Shown here piece after piece: positions 26,667-34,078 of a DNA stretch of 64,000 bases. The stretch comes from Fidelibacterota bacterium. Its GTDB lineage: Bacteria; Fidelibacterota; UBA8477; JABMPR01. How positions within the stretch are numbered: position 1 is the first letter of the stretch; every line of letters starts with the position of its first letter. The notes below the pieces were generated by a model. That model ran no database searches. It was given only the letters and a program-made list of their open reading frames with translations, and was not told where the DNA came from. The DNA is taken from assembly GCA_016784025.1 (NCBI GenBank), contig JADHVL010000018.1, positions 23,998 to 87,997 of the forward strand, given 5' to 3'. The translations under genes were made by a program, and so were the position numbers.

Positions 26667-27008
26667 TTAATTTACGCTTACAGCTCTCAGCTTGAGCTCA
26701 CGTCCCTGAAGTATATCAATTTCATAGCTTTCACATTGAGGGCAGAGAGCCATAAATGAGTCTATTTCAAAAGTATGATTACATTTTTTGCAACTTGCCT
26801 TGGCGGGTACCTCATTGATGGATAAGGTCGAGTTTTCAGCCAGAGTATCCTTGCAAACAGATTCGTAGCAAAAGTTTAGAGAATCTATCATGACTCCCGA
26901 CAATTTTCCCACATCAAGTTCGATGTTGGATATTGAGCTAGCGCCATCCTTTTCAGCCTCTTTACAGGCGATACTGATGATATTCATGGCGATGGACATT
27001 TCGTGCAT
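26667..27008 (-). CDS. hypA: Hydrogenase nickel-insertion protein HypA
   Basis: A 113-residue metallochaperone. The N-terminal MHEMSIA gives the nickel-binding Met-His, and a structural zinc site is formed by CKKCNHTF and CPQC. The true start is the ATG of MHE at 27008, preceded by GCGGAG; ten codons of open frame upstream are not part of the protein. First gene of the operon. The 207 bases between it and the divergent radical SAM gene must hold the promoters of both, but I see no clear consensus. Confidence 0.96.
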   Translation of the reverse strand: MHEMSIAMNIISIACKEAEKDGASSISNIELDVGKLSGVMIDSLNFCYESVCKDTLAENSTLSINEVPAKASCKKCNHTFEIDSFMALCPQCESYEIDILQGRELKLRAVSVN

Positions 27009-27215
27009 TAAAACTCCGCTTTGGTATAGATAAGGCAATTATAATGCCCCAAAGTTTGAGGGCAATGTTTTAAATTATTCTGCGCTAAAAAAAGTTCAGG
27101 ACTAACCTATTGGTTTATCTGACATAGTTGTGGATTTGTTCTCATCACCTATGAGCCTGGCTAATATTTTTAGGATAGTCGCATAGTCTAAAGCATTTAT
27201 ATTCATTGATATCAA

Positions 27216-28091
27216 ATGGAATTTATTCAGTCAAAAACTATCCTGTCTCGTGTTCAAGAAGATTCCTTCTTTGGATTGAGTTACAACATGAATCTTTATC
27301 GAGGTTGTCAACATGGCTGCATTTATTGTGATTCTCGTTCTGCCTGTTATCGTATGGATGAGCTCTCAAAAATCTATATAAAAGAGAATGCCATAGAGCT
27401 TTTGGACAAAGAGCTCCGTACAAAACGGCTAAAGGGTACCATTGGCACCGGTTCAATGAATGATCCCTATATGCCTGTTGAGAAAAAGTTTGAGCACACC
27501 CGCAAAGCACTTGAAGTGATTTCAGATCATTGTTTTCCAGTCCATGTCATGACCAAAAGTGATCTGGTTCTTCGTGACCTGGATTTACTCCTCAATCTAC
27601 AAGAGAATTACTGTGCCGTCACATTTACAATCACCACAGCTGATGATGATCTTGCCAAAAACATTGAGCCACATGCTCCTGCGCCATCTCTGCGGTTTAA
27701 GGCTCTCGAAGAACTTAGAAAAGCAGGCATATATGCTGGCATTACAATGATGCCCATTTTACCGTATCTAAATGATACACACGAGAACATAACGAAGTTG
27801 GTGGATCTGGCAAAAACAGTCGATGCCCAATATATCTTACCTTACATGGGGGTGACACTCCGTGAAGGATCAAGGGACTATTTCTACCAGCAGTTGAGTA
27901 ATTCATTTCCTGGGCTAAAGGATAAATACGTCAAGAATTTTGGGAATAGTTATGGTTGTAATTCACCCAAAGCAAACGCTCTGTATAATTTATTTTATGA
28001 ACGCTGCAGACTACATGAAATTCCAACGGAAATGCAGTTTTTCAAACCCAGATCCGAACCTCAGTTGACCCTCTTTGATTCCCGCACTTAG
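27216..28091 (+). CDS. SPL-like radical SAM protein
   Basis: A 291-residue radical S-adenosylmethionine protein. The iron-sulfur motif CxxxCxxC is at residues 31-38 (CQHGCIYC), followed by GTIGTGSMNDPYMPVEKKFEHTR-type sequence (GSMNDPYMPVE) typical of the family related to spore photoproduct lyase that is found in non-sporulating bacteria. The substrate is unknown; DNA photoproduct repair is a possible but untested role. The gene stands alone, divergent from hypA and convergent with the subtilase gene. Confidence 0.85.
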   Translation: MEFIQSKTILSRVQEDSFFGLSYNMNLYRGCQHGCIYCDSRSACYRMDELSKIYIKENAIELLDKELRTKRLKGTIGTGSMNDPYMPVEKKFEHTRKALEVISDHCFPVHVMTKSDLVLRDLDLLLNLQENYCAVTFTITTADDDLAKNIEPHAPAPSLRFKALEELRKAGIYAGITMMPILPYLNDTHENITKLVDLAKTVDAQYILPYMGVTLREGSRDYFYQQLSNSFPGLKDKYVKNFGNSYGCNSPKANALYNLFYERCRLHEIPTEMQFFKPRSEPQLTLFDSRT

Positions 28092-28106
28092 CAGGAAAAC
28101 ACAAAA

Positions 28107-30494
28107 CTAGTCTAGTATAGTTGCCACAAGAGTTACAACATCCTGAATATTTACTGTGGCATCCAGATTGAAATCAGCTGCTAGGGCTGCATTGCCCTGA
28201 AGGGTCGAATTGCCGAGAATATGAGCGACGATCAGAATCAGATCCTGAATATTTATTTGAGTATCAAAATTGACATCTCCAGGAGTAAATGAAACCTCCC
28301 CAGTATAAAATATGTGGAGATCATCTACTGCAGCTTCGACAAGAGAACCTCCTGGAGCATCTTCGGCGATAAATCTGAATTGAAGTTGATTGGCCTGATC
28401 AAAAAAGTGATTCACAAGAAATTGATGCTGGGTCCAGGAATTGTCTGAGGTTGTGGTTTGCTCCAGGTTGATCCAGATATTGTTCTGATCACGCGCCTGG
28501 ACGATCCAACTGTCCTCTCCTGGACTAAACCCAAGATCATTGGAATACCATCTCCAGTAACTGATTACAGGAGAAACACCTGGGGGAATGGCATAAACTG
28601 GACTTTCAAGCGTAGTGCGACCACCATCCACATCACCGGCTCCCGTGTTTGAACCATCAAAGGGTGCATTGCCAGTTACGAAACACTTCGTTCCTACCAG
28701 GGAATGGTCCTCTTCAGGTTGAACAGGATCAGTACCCTCAAAGGTACCAATAGGCTCATCGCGAATCCACATCCCTGCAGTTGCATCATCACCCGCCACG
28801 CCAAGAGACCAGCCCTGCTCAGTTTCAGCATCTTCGTAAATGAGGGTGGGAAAAAATCCTGATGAACCCACCAGGAAAAAGTGGGGAGTTTCAGGTGCGC
28901 TGTGAGGATGATATACAACGTTACCATCATCGTCCGAGGCATGGATATAGTATTCAACGATAGAGCCACTTTCAGGTGAGGGAATCTCACTACTCCAATT
29001 ATTAGGTAACACTTCCTGCATATCAATGCTGGAATATCCCCCTCCTGAAATTGAGTAGTTCAGGATTAAGGAAAGAGATGAGCCTGCTTCTGCAAAAGTT
29101 TCAACATTGACCTCAATAGGATCAACTGGATCAATGACATTTGCCAGAGCAGTATGACTTACATTGAACGATGTAAGTGCTTTCAATGCATTTACCCTGA
29201 AACCCATCTGCAGATTACCCACATCATCGCCATCTATGAGTCTTGCTTCCAGCGCATCGACGGTAATGGATGGGAATTGAGATTTGATGAGGGCTGCAAT
29301 ACCGGCAGCCAGGGGCGTTGCCATGGAGGTACCATCCCAGGCTTGATATTCGCTGTTGTGGGCAGGATTCGCTGGATCAGTACAACTCCAGATATTGGTG
29401 CCTGGTGCACATACATCTACCCAGGAACCATAGTTTGAGAAACTGGCACGACCATCCGAACTATTTGTTGCTCCAACACACACAGCACCTGCACTTGCTC
29501 CGGGGTAATGGGGTGAAGAACTGCCATCATTTCCAGAAGCAAACAGAACGATACTCCCCTTGGTATTACGAGCGTGGAGAATAGCACTACCAATAGTAGC
29601 TGAAGCGCCTCCACCTCCCCAACTATTACTTATGACATGAGCTCCATTTTCTGCAGCGTAAATGATCGCATTTGCAGCCGCGACGTCCGTAGTATAGGGA
29701 AAAATTTTGCAGGTCATGATCTTGGAATTTTGTGAGGCTCCTGCAATGCCAATCAGATTATTGGTAACACCAGAAGCAATACCGGCACAATGCGTTCCAT
29801 GATCTTCAGCATTGTAGGGATGCCAGCCCCACTCATGGTTAACATTCGCATCGCCATCTGTGAAATTCCAGCCATAAATATCATCTACTTTTCCATTGAG
29901 ATCATCATCAATGAAATTGTCAGCTATCTCTCCGGGATTGATCCATAAATTACCCATTAGATCGGGGTGATCCGTATCCACGCCAGTATCAATAATGGCA
30001 ATAACCACGGTATCGCTACCGGTTTGAATGTCCCAGGCATCTGGAGTACTGACCATAGGATGGTGCCAGGATTGACTGAAATAGGCATCATTGGGTGTCA
30101 TTTGTGTGTCGTAGAGTTCTCGGATATACATGGCCTCTGCATACTCCACATCACTCAATGCATTCAACTCATCGATAACAGCCAGTACATCCTCATCTTC
30201 TGTAATATGGACGACAAAAATTCTTTCAAGACCATATGGGTCATTGTCTTCCATGGAAAAGGATGTGAATGCTGGAGCAATATCAATGGTATTCTGAGCT
30301 GAAAGGATGTCTCCGACACCTGGAAGATCCATCACTTGTAAGGTAGAGCTTCGTTGGCTTTGGTAAAATGAGTTCTCCTGCACTTTCAAGAAAAATTTAT
30401 CAGTAATTAATTCAACCTGGTTTTGTCCATAGGAAGGTTGACAAAATAGTAATACACAAATTAATGCAATATAGCGGGGCGGCGAAAGTCGCAT
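28107..30494 (-). CDS. Secreted subtilisin-like serine protease with dockerin-type tail
   Basis: A 795-residue exported S8 peptidase. Signal peptide (IALICVLLFCQPSYGQ), pro-region to about residue 130, then the catalytic domain with Asp in IAIIDTGVDTDHPD, His in DHGTHCAGIASG and Ser in DGTSMATPLAAG. A beta-sandwich region with a jelly-roll-like segment follows. The end holds two dockerin-like calcium loops (GDVNFDTQINIQDLILIV and ADFNLDATVNIQDVVTLV). Such tails are common in secreted proteins of FCB bacteria without cellulosomes. ATG 30494 with AAAGGA is chosen; the frame extends upstream to 30653 without a ribosome site. Confidence 0.92.
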   Translation of the reverse strand: MRLSPPRYIALICVLLFCQPSYGQNQVELITDKFFLKVQENSFYQSQRSSTLQVMDLPGVGDILSAQNTIDIAPAFTSFSMEDNDPYGLERIFVVHITEDEDVLAVIDELNALSDVEYAEAMYIRELYDTQMTPNDAYFSQSWHHPMVSTPDAWDIQTGSDTVVIAIIDTGVDTDHPDLMGNLWINPGEIADNFIDDDLNGKVDDIYGWNFTDGDANVNHEWGWHPYNAEDHGTHCAGIASGVTNNLIGIAGASQNSKIMTCKIFPYTTDVAAANAIIYAAENGAHVISNSWGGGGASATIGSAILHARNTKGSIVLFASGNDGSSSPHYPGASAGAVCVGATNSSDGRASFSNYGSWVDVCAPGTNIWSCTDPANPAHNSEYQAWDGTSMATPLAAGIAALIKSQFPSITVDALEARLIDGDDVGNLQMGFRVNALKALTSFNVSHTALANVIDPVDPIEVNVETFAEAGSSLSLILNYSISGGGYSSIDMQEVLPNNWSSEIPSPESGSIVEYYIHASDDDGNVVYHPHSAPETPHFFLVGSSGFFPTLIYEDAETEQGWSLGVAGDDATAGMWIRDEPIGTFEGTDPVQPEEDHSLVGTKCFVTGNAPFDGSNTGAGDVDGGRTTLESPVYAIPPGVSPVISYWRWYSNDLGFSPGEDSWIVQARDQNNIWINLEQTTTSDNSWTQHQFLVNHFFDQANQLQFRFIAEDAPGGSLVEAAVDDLHIFYTGEVSFTPGDVNFDTQINIQDLILIVAHILGNSTLQGNAALAADFNLDATVNIQDVVTLVATILD

Positions 30495-30637
30495 AGGGAA
30501 TAAATCCTTTTTAGTGAGTGTCATGGTCACATCGCGATGTAGGTAGAAGAAATCGGGGAGAAAGGCAATATGTGTTTTAGCAGTTATTGTATTGTGATTG
30601 TATAAAGAATGTCCCCGCCATCGATCTGGTGATGGAT

Positions 30638-30666
30638 AAAAAAAGGGCTGCATTGCTACAGCCCTT
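30638..30666 (-). terminator. Terminator after the polysulfide-reductase operon
   Basis: Read on the minus strand, AAGGGCTG and CAGCCCTT form an 8-bp perfect stem with an 8-base loop, followed by a run of T residues. It lies about 70 bases after the rhodanese stop and ends that operon. Confidence 0.92.
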
Positions 30667-30734
30667 GGTCGTAATTGGTAAACAGAGGTTTACCACCCCG
30701 TCCTAAATCATTTCGCAACCGTGTTTAAACAGGC

Positions 30735-31358
30735 TCAACAACCGCCAGCGGGTGCCTTTTTCTTCTTCTTGCGTTTTACCTTTGGTTTGTCAGCTTTGGT
30801 CTGAGTTGGAGCAGTCAATGCGCCTGCACTGCCACCACCAAAAACACCACTGGCCGCTTTTCTGAAATCATATTTAGCGAATTCTTCATCTGGAGAAGTC
30901 GTGGCAGGCTTTTGGGGATTCATGATGGTGTCAAACCAGTAATTCAAACCGCCCTGCATGACATAATTGTTCTCAAAACCAAGCTGACGCAAAATCATCC
31001 AAGCCTGATGTGAGCCGATAGTTCCATTGGAATAGAGCACATTCATTTTGACACCCTGATCCACATAGTCCCGGTTTTCATCCTTGAGAATAACCGAAAT
31101 GGGAATATTGATGGCGCCCTCCAGATGATATTTCTGGAATTCATCAGGTGTCCGCACATCGATCAACTGGAGGCTGGGGTCTTTTGAGATGAGCCAGTGA
31201 GCTACTTCATCAGCTGTCACCATTTCAGCAGCACCCTGAACTTCCACCAGCATGTCCTCAGCCGTGAGTTTGTATGGTTTGGTCGTATTCTCAGGTACCA
31301 TGGCTATAACCAATCCCAGCATGAAAAGACCCATCATTACTATACTTTTAATCGTCAT
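30735..31358 (-). CDS. Exported rhodanese-like protein with Ser in place of the catalytic Cys
   Basis: A 207-residue protein: N-terminal hydrophobic segment (SIVMMGLFMLGLVIAM), a rhodanese domain from about residue 45 (LQLIDVRTPDEFQKYHLEGA) to 150, then a linker and a Lys-rich tail (KVKRKKKKKAP) that ends in a C-terminal Cys. At the active-site loop it has LYSNGTIGS, with Ser110 where sulfurtransferases have Cys, so classical persulfide chemistry there is not possible. The only Cys is the last residue. ATG 31358 has a strong GAGAGGAG site and sits 1 base after the YeeE gene stop. Last gene of the reductase operon. Confidence 0.85.
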   Translation of the reverse strand: MTIKSIVMMGLFMLGLVIAMVPENTTKPYKLTAEDMLVEVQGAAEMVTADEVAHWLISKDPSLQLIDVRTPDEFQKYHLEGAINIPISVILKDENRDYVDQGVKMNVLYSNGTIGSHQAWMILRQLGFENNYVMQGGLNYWFDTIMNPQKPATTSPDEEFAKYDFRKAASGVFGGGSAGALTAPTQTKADKPKVKRKKKKKAPAGGC

Positions 31359-31359
31359 A

Positions 31360-31950
31360 TCAATACTCCTCTCTGGGGAATTTTTTTTCAGCCAAATCAC
31401 CTAGCCAGAACATGACTAGAGCAGCAATTATTACCAGGAAGGCCAATGCGCCTCCGGATATTCCAAGTACATCAGACAGTTTTAATGCCCCAAGATTACC
31501 CGACATATAGAAACTTTCGAGTAAAGGATAGGCTTCAGCGAACATGAAGATACCGATAAAGATTCCACCGAGAAATACCATTGCATCGATTTTCCCGATA
31601 GCTATTGCACTGAAACTGACACCTGGACAAAATCCTCCTGATATGAAGCCGATACCCATGATGATACCTCCGACTATAGCTGATCCTAGAAAAGTAGGAT
31701 TGACATAAACCAGGTTAAGATCGATCCAGCCAAAAAGACTAAAGAAGAGTAATCCAAGCATTGCTGTGACGGCAGCGCCAAAAAACACCTTTAAGACAAC
31801 CGTGTCATATCCATAAAAGACACCTGCTAATTTCCGACTAGAAGAAAATCCGGCTTGTTCGAGAATAAATCCAAACCCGATTCCTACTACGAATGCAATG
31901 AATAGATTCCAGTCCTGCCCGATAATTTCTTGTGGTATAAGTGGTCCCAT
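31360..31950 (-). CDS. YeeE/YedE (DUF395) family sulfur transporter half, second copy
   Basis: A 196-residue membrane protein with about five helices. The motif GGFCPGVSFSAIAIGKIDAM, with the conserved Cys, identifies the YeeE/YedE family, which moves thiosulfate or other sulfur compounds across the inner membrane. It is about half the length of full YeeE and follows another half-size paralogue (31960-32472), so the two probably form one transporter, like the paired PmpA/PmpB type. Near the N-terminus QEIIGQDWNLFIAFVVGIGFGF is also typical. Confidence 0.88.
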   Translation of the reverse strand: MGPLIPQEIIGQDWNLFIAFVVGIGFGFILEQAGFSSSRKLAGVFYGYDTVVLKVFFGAAVTAMLGLLFFSLFGWIDLNLVYVNPTFLGSAIVGGIIMGIGFISGGFCPGVSFSAIAIGKIDAMVFLGGIFIGIFMFAEAYPLLESFYMSGNLGALKLSDVLGISGGALAFLVIIAALVMFWLGDLAEKKFPREEY

Positions 31951-31959
31951 GATAGCCCC

Positions 31960-32472
31960 CTAGATCCAATTTTTTCTAAAAAAATATGCCAGGGCAAAAG
32001 CCGTCCCAAACATAGTTGCCATGCTGATAAATCCACTGAGGGAAAGAACAGCCATTCCTGTTAGAGCGGAGCCACTGGCACAACCACGGCCCAATTGTGA
32101 GCCAAATCCAAAGAGAATGCCACCGATCATAGCGAAAATGAGACGTCGGTTCGCAGAAATTCCAGGGAAATGTTCAATTTTGAGTTTTAGTCTTCCAGCA
32201 AGAGCACCTGATAAAAAACCACCTACCAATACACCCAAAATCTCAAATACCAACCAGGATTTCATTGGGCTTTTACCCTCACCAATATATTTACTGTAGA
32301 AAGGTGAGTTTGCCGCGTGTTCAGGTGCAATTGTGCTGACCAAACTTACGACTGTTGATTTCACTGCACCACTTGCCCCCAGACCTCGGCCTGAAAAGAA
32401 AAATGCCATGAGGAGCACCAATCCCAACAGGACACCTGCCAGATAGGGATTCATGTACTTTGTTTTCATCAT
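31960..32472 (-). CDS. YeeE/YedE (DUF395) family sulfur transporter half, first copy
   Basis: A 170-residue membrane protein with about four helices and the signature GSQLGRGCASGSALTGMAVLS, containing the Cys used to relay sulfur in YeeE proteins. It lies 9 bases upstream of a second YeeE half, and both are downstream of the NrfD-type subunit. Start: ATG 32472, six bases after AAGGG; another ATG follows directly and a TTG precedes. Together with the reductase subunits it suggests import of thiosulfate or a related sulfur species, or export of the product. Confidence 0.88.
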   Translation of the reverse strand: MMKTKYMNPYLAGVLLGLVLLMAFFFSGRGLGASGAVKSTVVSLVSTIAPEHAANSPFYSKYIGEGKSPMKSWLVFEILGVLVGGFLSGALAGRLKLKIEHFPGISANRRLIFAMIGGILFGFGSQLGRGCASGSALTGMAVLSLSGFISMATMFGTAFALAYFFRKNWI

Positions 32473-32502
32473 CAATAACCCTTATTCAATTAATATTCAA
32501 TT

Positions 32503-32584
32503 TTTAACCACGAAGGCACAAAGGCTCCAGGGAACACCAAACTAGAATTTGTGGAGCTTAGTGTCTTTGAGTTTTTGTGGTAAA
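32503..32584. repeat. Imperfect inverted repeat of the CCACNAAG...CAAAG family
   Basis: The left end TTTAACCACGAAGGCACAAAGG and the right end, read in reverse, TTTACCACAAAAACTCAAAG (shortened) match imperfectly, with GCTCC/GGAGC closing inside. It is a palindromic unit of about 82 bases filling the gap between the NrfD gene and the first YeeE gene. The same CCACAGAG/CAAAG-type sequence recurs at 57018-57057, so it is a dispersed repeat rather than a local regulator site. Confidence 0.7.
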
Positions 32585-32594
32585 CCATCATTAT

Positions 32595-33536
32595 TTAATA
32601 CAACCAGCGGCTGGCTTGACCGGCGTTAACCACAATAAAGCGCAGCATGAGATTCCCGGCAACGATGAGCACAACAGGAACAATGGCAGGGATAAATTTG
32701 TGTTTTAGTTCAAGAATTTCCAGAACCACAGGCAGTAATAGTCCAAGACCTACAACAAAGACCCAGAATGGAACCGTAAAGGCACCACCGAGGAACATCT
32801 GCGCAGCTTGGATGTGTACTTGAGTTCCAGCGAGATGGCCCATAAATAAATGGACGATCATGAACAATTCGATACCGATTAAAATGATATCGATACGTGT
32901 AAACAATCGTTTCTCCACTTCAGATTTAGAAAAGAAAGATACCAAAGCGGCACTGGCTGAGAGTCCTGAAGTTAAAAATAGTGGTCCCAGAATGCTTGTA
33001 TTCCAGAATGGTCTTGCATTAAAAGCCGACAGAAGAATTCCTGTGTACATACCAAGTATTACAGATAGGAGAATGAGAATCTGAGCCAGATATCGACGAT
33101 AATCTTTGAGCCAATCAATGGCCGTTTTAACTTCGTCAAACTTCCAATCCCATTTTGGGAAAATATCCTCAATCCAGGTGGCAATCCAGGCTATGGACAG
33201 CGGCATTATGATACCTAACGTCCAGGCTCCCCATGACATGGGTGATTCCCAGCGGATATTGGTAAAAAGTTGCCAGAAATAGAGAACATGGGATAAATCC
33301 ATCAAGAGAGCAATCAATCCAATCCCGATCAGAAAAGGGACTGCCAAGGGCATCCATTTTACAGCCACTGGTAGCTCATCTTGCCTGCCACGTAGCGTGA
33401 AATAAGCTGAGAATATCAGGATTCCCGCTGAGATTCCACCCAGGAATAGATAAAAGGGGATTTCCCAACCCCAAACATGGAGGATGGGATCAATCTCTGG
33501 ATTCATACGTCCACTGGTGATAATTTCTTCAATCAT
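32595..33536 (-). CDS. NrfD/PsrC-type quinone-interacting membrane subunit
   Basis: A 313-residue integral membrane protein with about eight helices, opening with DPILHVWGWEIPFYLFLGGISAGILIFS-type sequence (WGWEIPFYLFLGG) that is characteristic of NrfD/PsrC subunits. It anchors the iron-sulfur and molybdenum subunits and exchanges electrons with menaquinone. Gene order is molybdoenzyme, FeS protein, NrfD, as in polysulfide, thiosulfate and tetrathionate reductases. It begins 8 bases after the FeS gene stop; a palindromic repeat follows its stop. Confidence 0.94.
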   Translation of the reverse strand: MIEEIITSGRMNPEIDPILHVWGWEIPFYLFLGGISAGILIFSAYFTLRGRQDELPVAVKWMPLAVPFLIGIGLIALLMDLSHVLYFWQLFTNIRWESPMSWGAWTLGIIMPLSIAWIATWIEDIFPKWDWKFDEVKTAIDWLKDYRRYLAQILILLSVILGMYTGILLSAFNARPFWNTSILGPLFLTSGLSASAALVSFFSKSEVEKRLFTRIDIILIGIELFMIVHLFMGHLAGTQVHIQAAQMFLGGAFTVPFWVFVVGLGLLLPVVLEILELKHKFIPAIVPVVLIVAGNLMLRFIVVNAGQASRWLY

Positions 33537-33544
33537 AAAAACCT

Positions 33545-34078
33545 CTATATCAGATAGAATACTTTGGGGTCAGTCCCAGCTTCGGGAATGAGTGATTTCC
33601 ATTTTCGAGTTGCCATGGCTCGAGAAATGTCGCTGTTTGGATCGTCCAGATCACCAAAGATCATGGCATGGGTGGGACAGACAGAAACACAAGCTGGATT
33701 CTGACCTTTTTCAACCCTGTGGATACAAAAGGTACATTTATCCACATAGCCTTCTGGGTGAATAAAGCGGGCATCGTAAGGACAGGATGTGATACAGGCC
33801 TTACAACCGATGCATTCACTTTCTTCGACCAGAACAATACCACCCTCAGCATAATGGCTCGCCTCAGTGGGACAAGTCCTCACACAGGGGGCATTGGCAC
33901 AATGGTTACAACGTTCTGAGCGAATCTCCAACTGCAGCTCTGGATAAGTGCCCGTTGTCTTTTCCACAATCCAATCTCTACAGTGACCAATGGGGACATC
34001 ATTTTCAGTCTGACAGGCCACCACACAATCGCTACAACCCACACATCGAAGAGTGTCTACAGCCATTGCATATCTCAT
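33545..34078 (-). CDS. Four-cluster ferredoxin-like electron-transfer subunit (PsrB type)
   Basis: A 177-residue iron-sulfur protein with four Cys groups: CVGCSDCVVAC, CNHCANAPCVRTCP, CIGCKACITSCPYDAR and CTFCIHRVEKGQNPACVSVCP. That is the pattern of the B subunit of membrane-bound molybdoenzymes, which passes electrons between the molybdenum subunit and the NrfD quinone subunit. It has no signal of its own and presumably travels with the Tat-exported A subunit. The ATG overlaps the stop of the A subunit gene (ATGA). Confidence 0.96.
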   Translation of the reverse strand: MRYAMAVDTLRCVGCSDCVVACQTENDVPIGHCRDWIVEKTTGTYPELQLEIRSERCNHCANAPCVRTCPTEASHYAEGGIVLVEESECIGCKACITSCPYDARFIHPEGYVDKCTFCIHRVEKGQNPACVSVCPTHAMIFGDLDDPNSDISRAMATRKWKSLIPEAGTDPKVFYLI

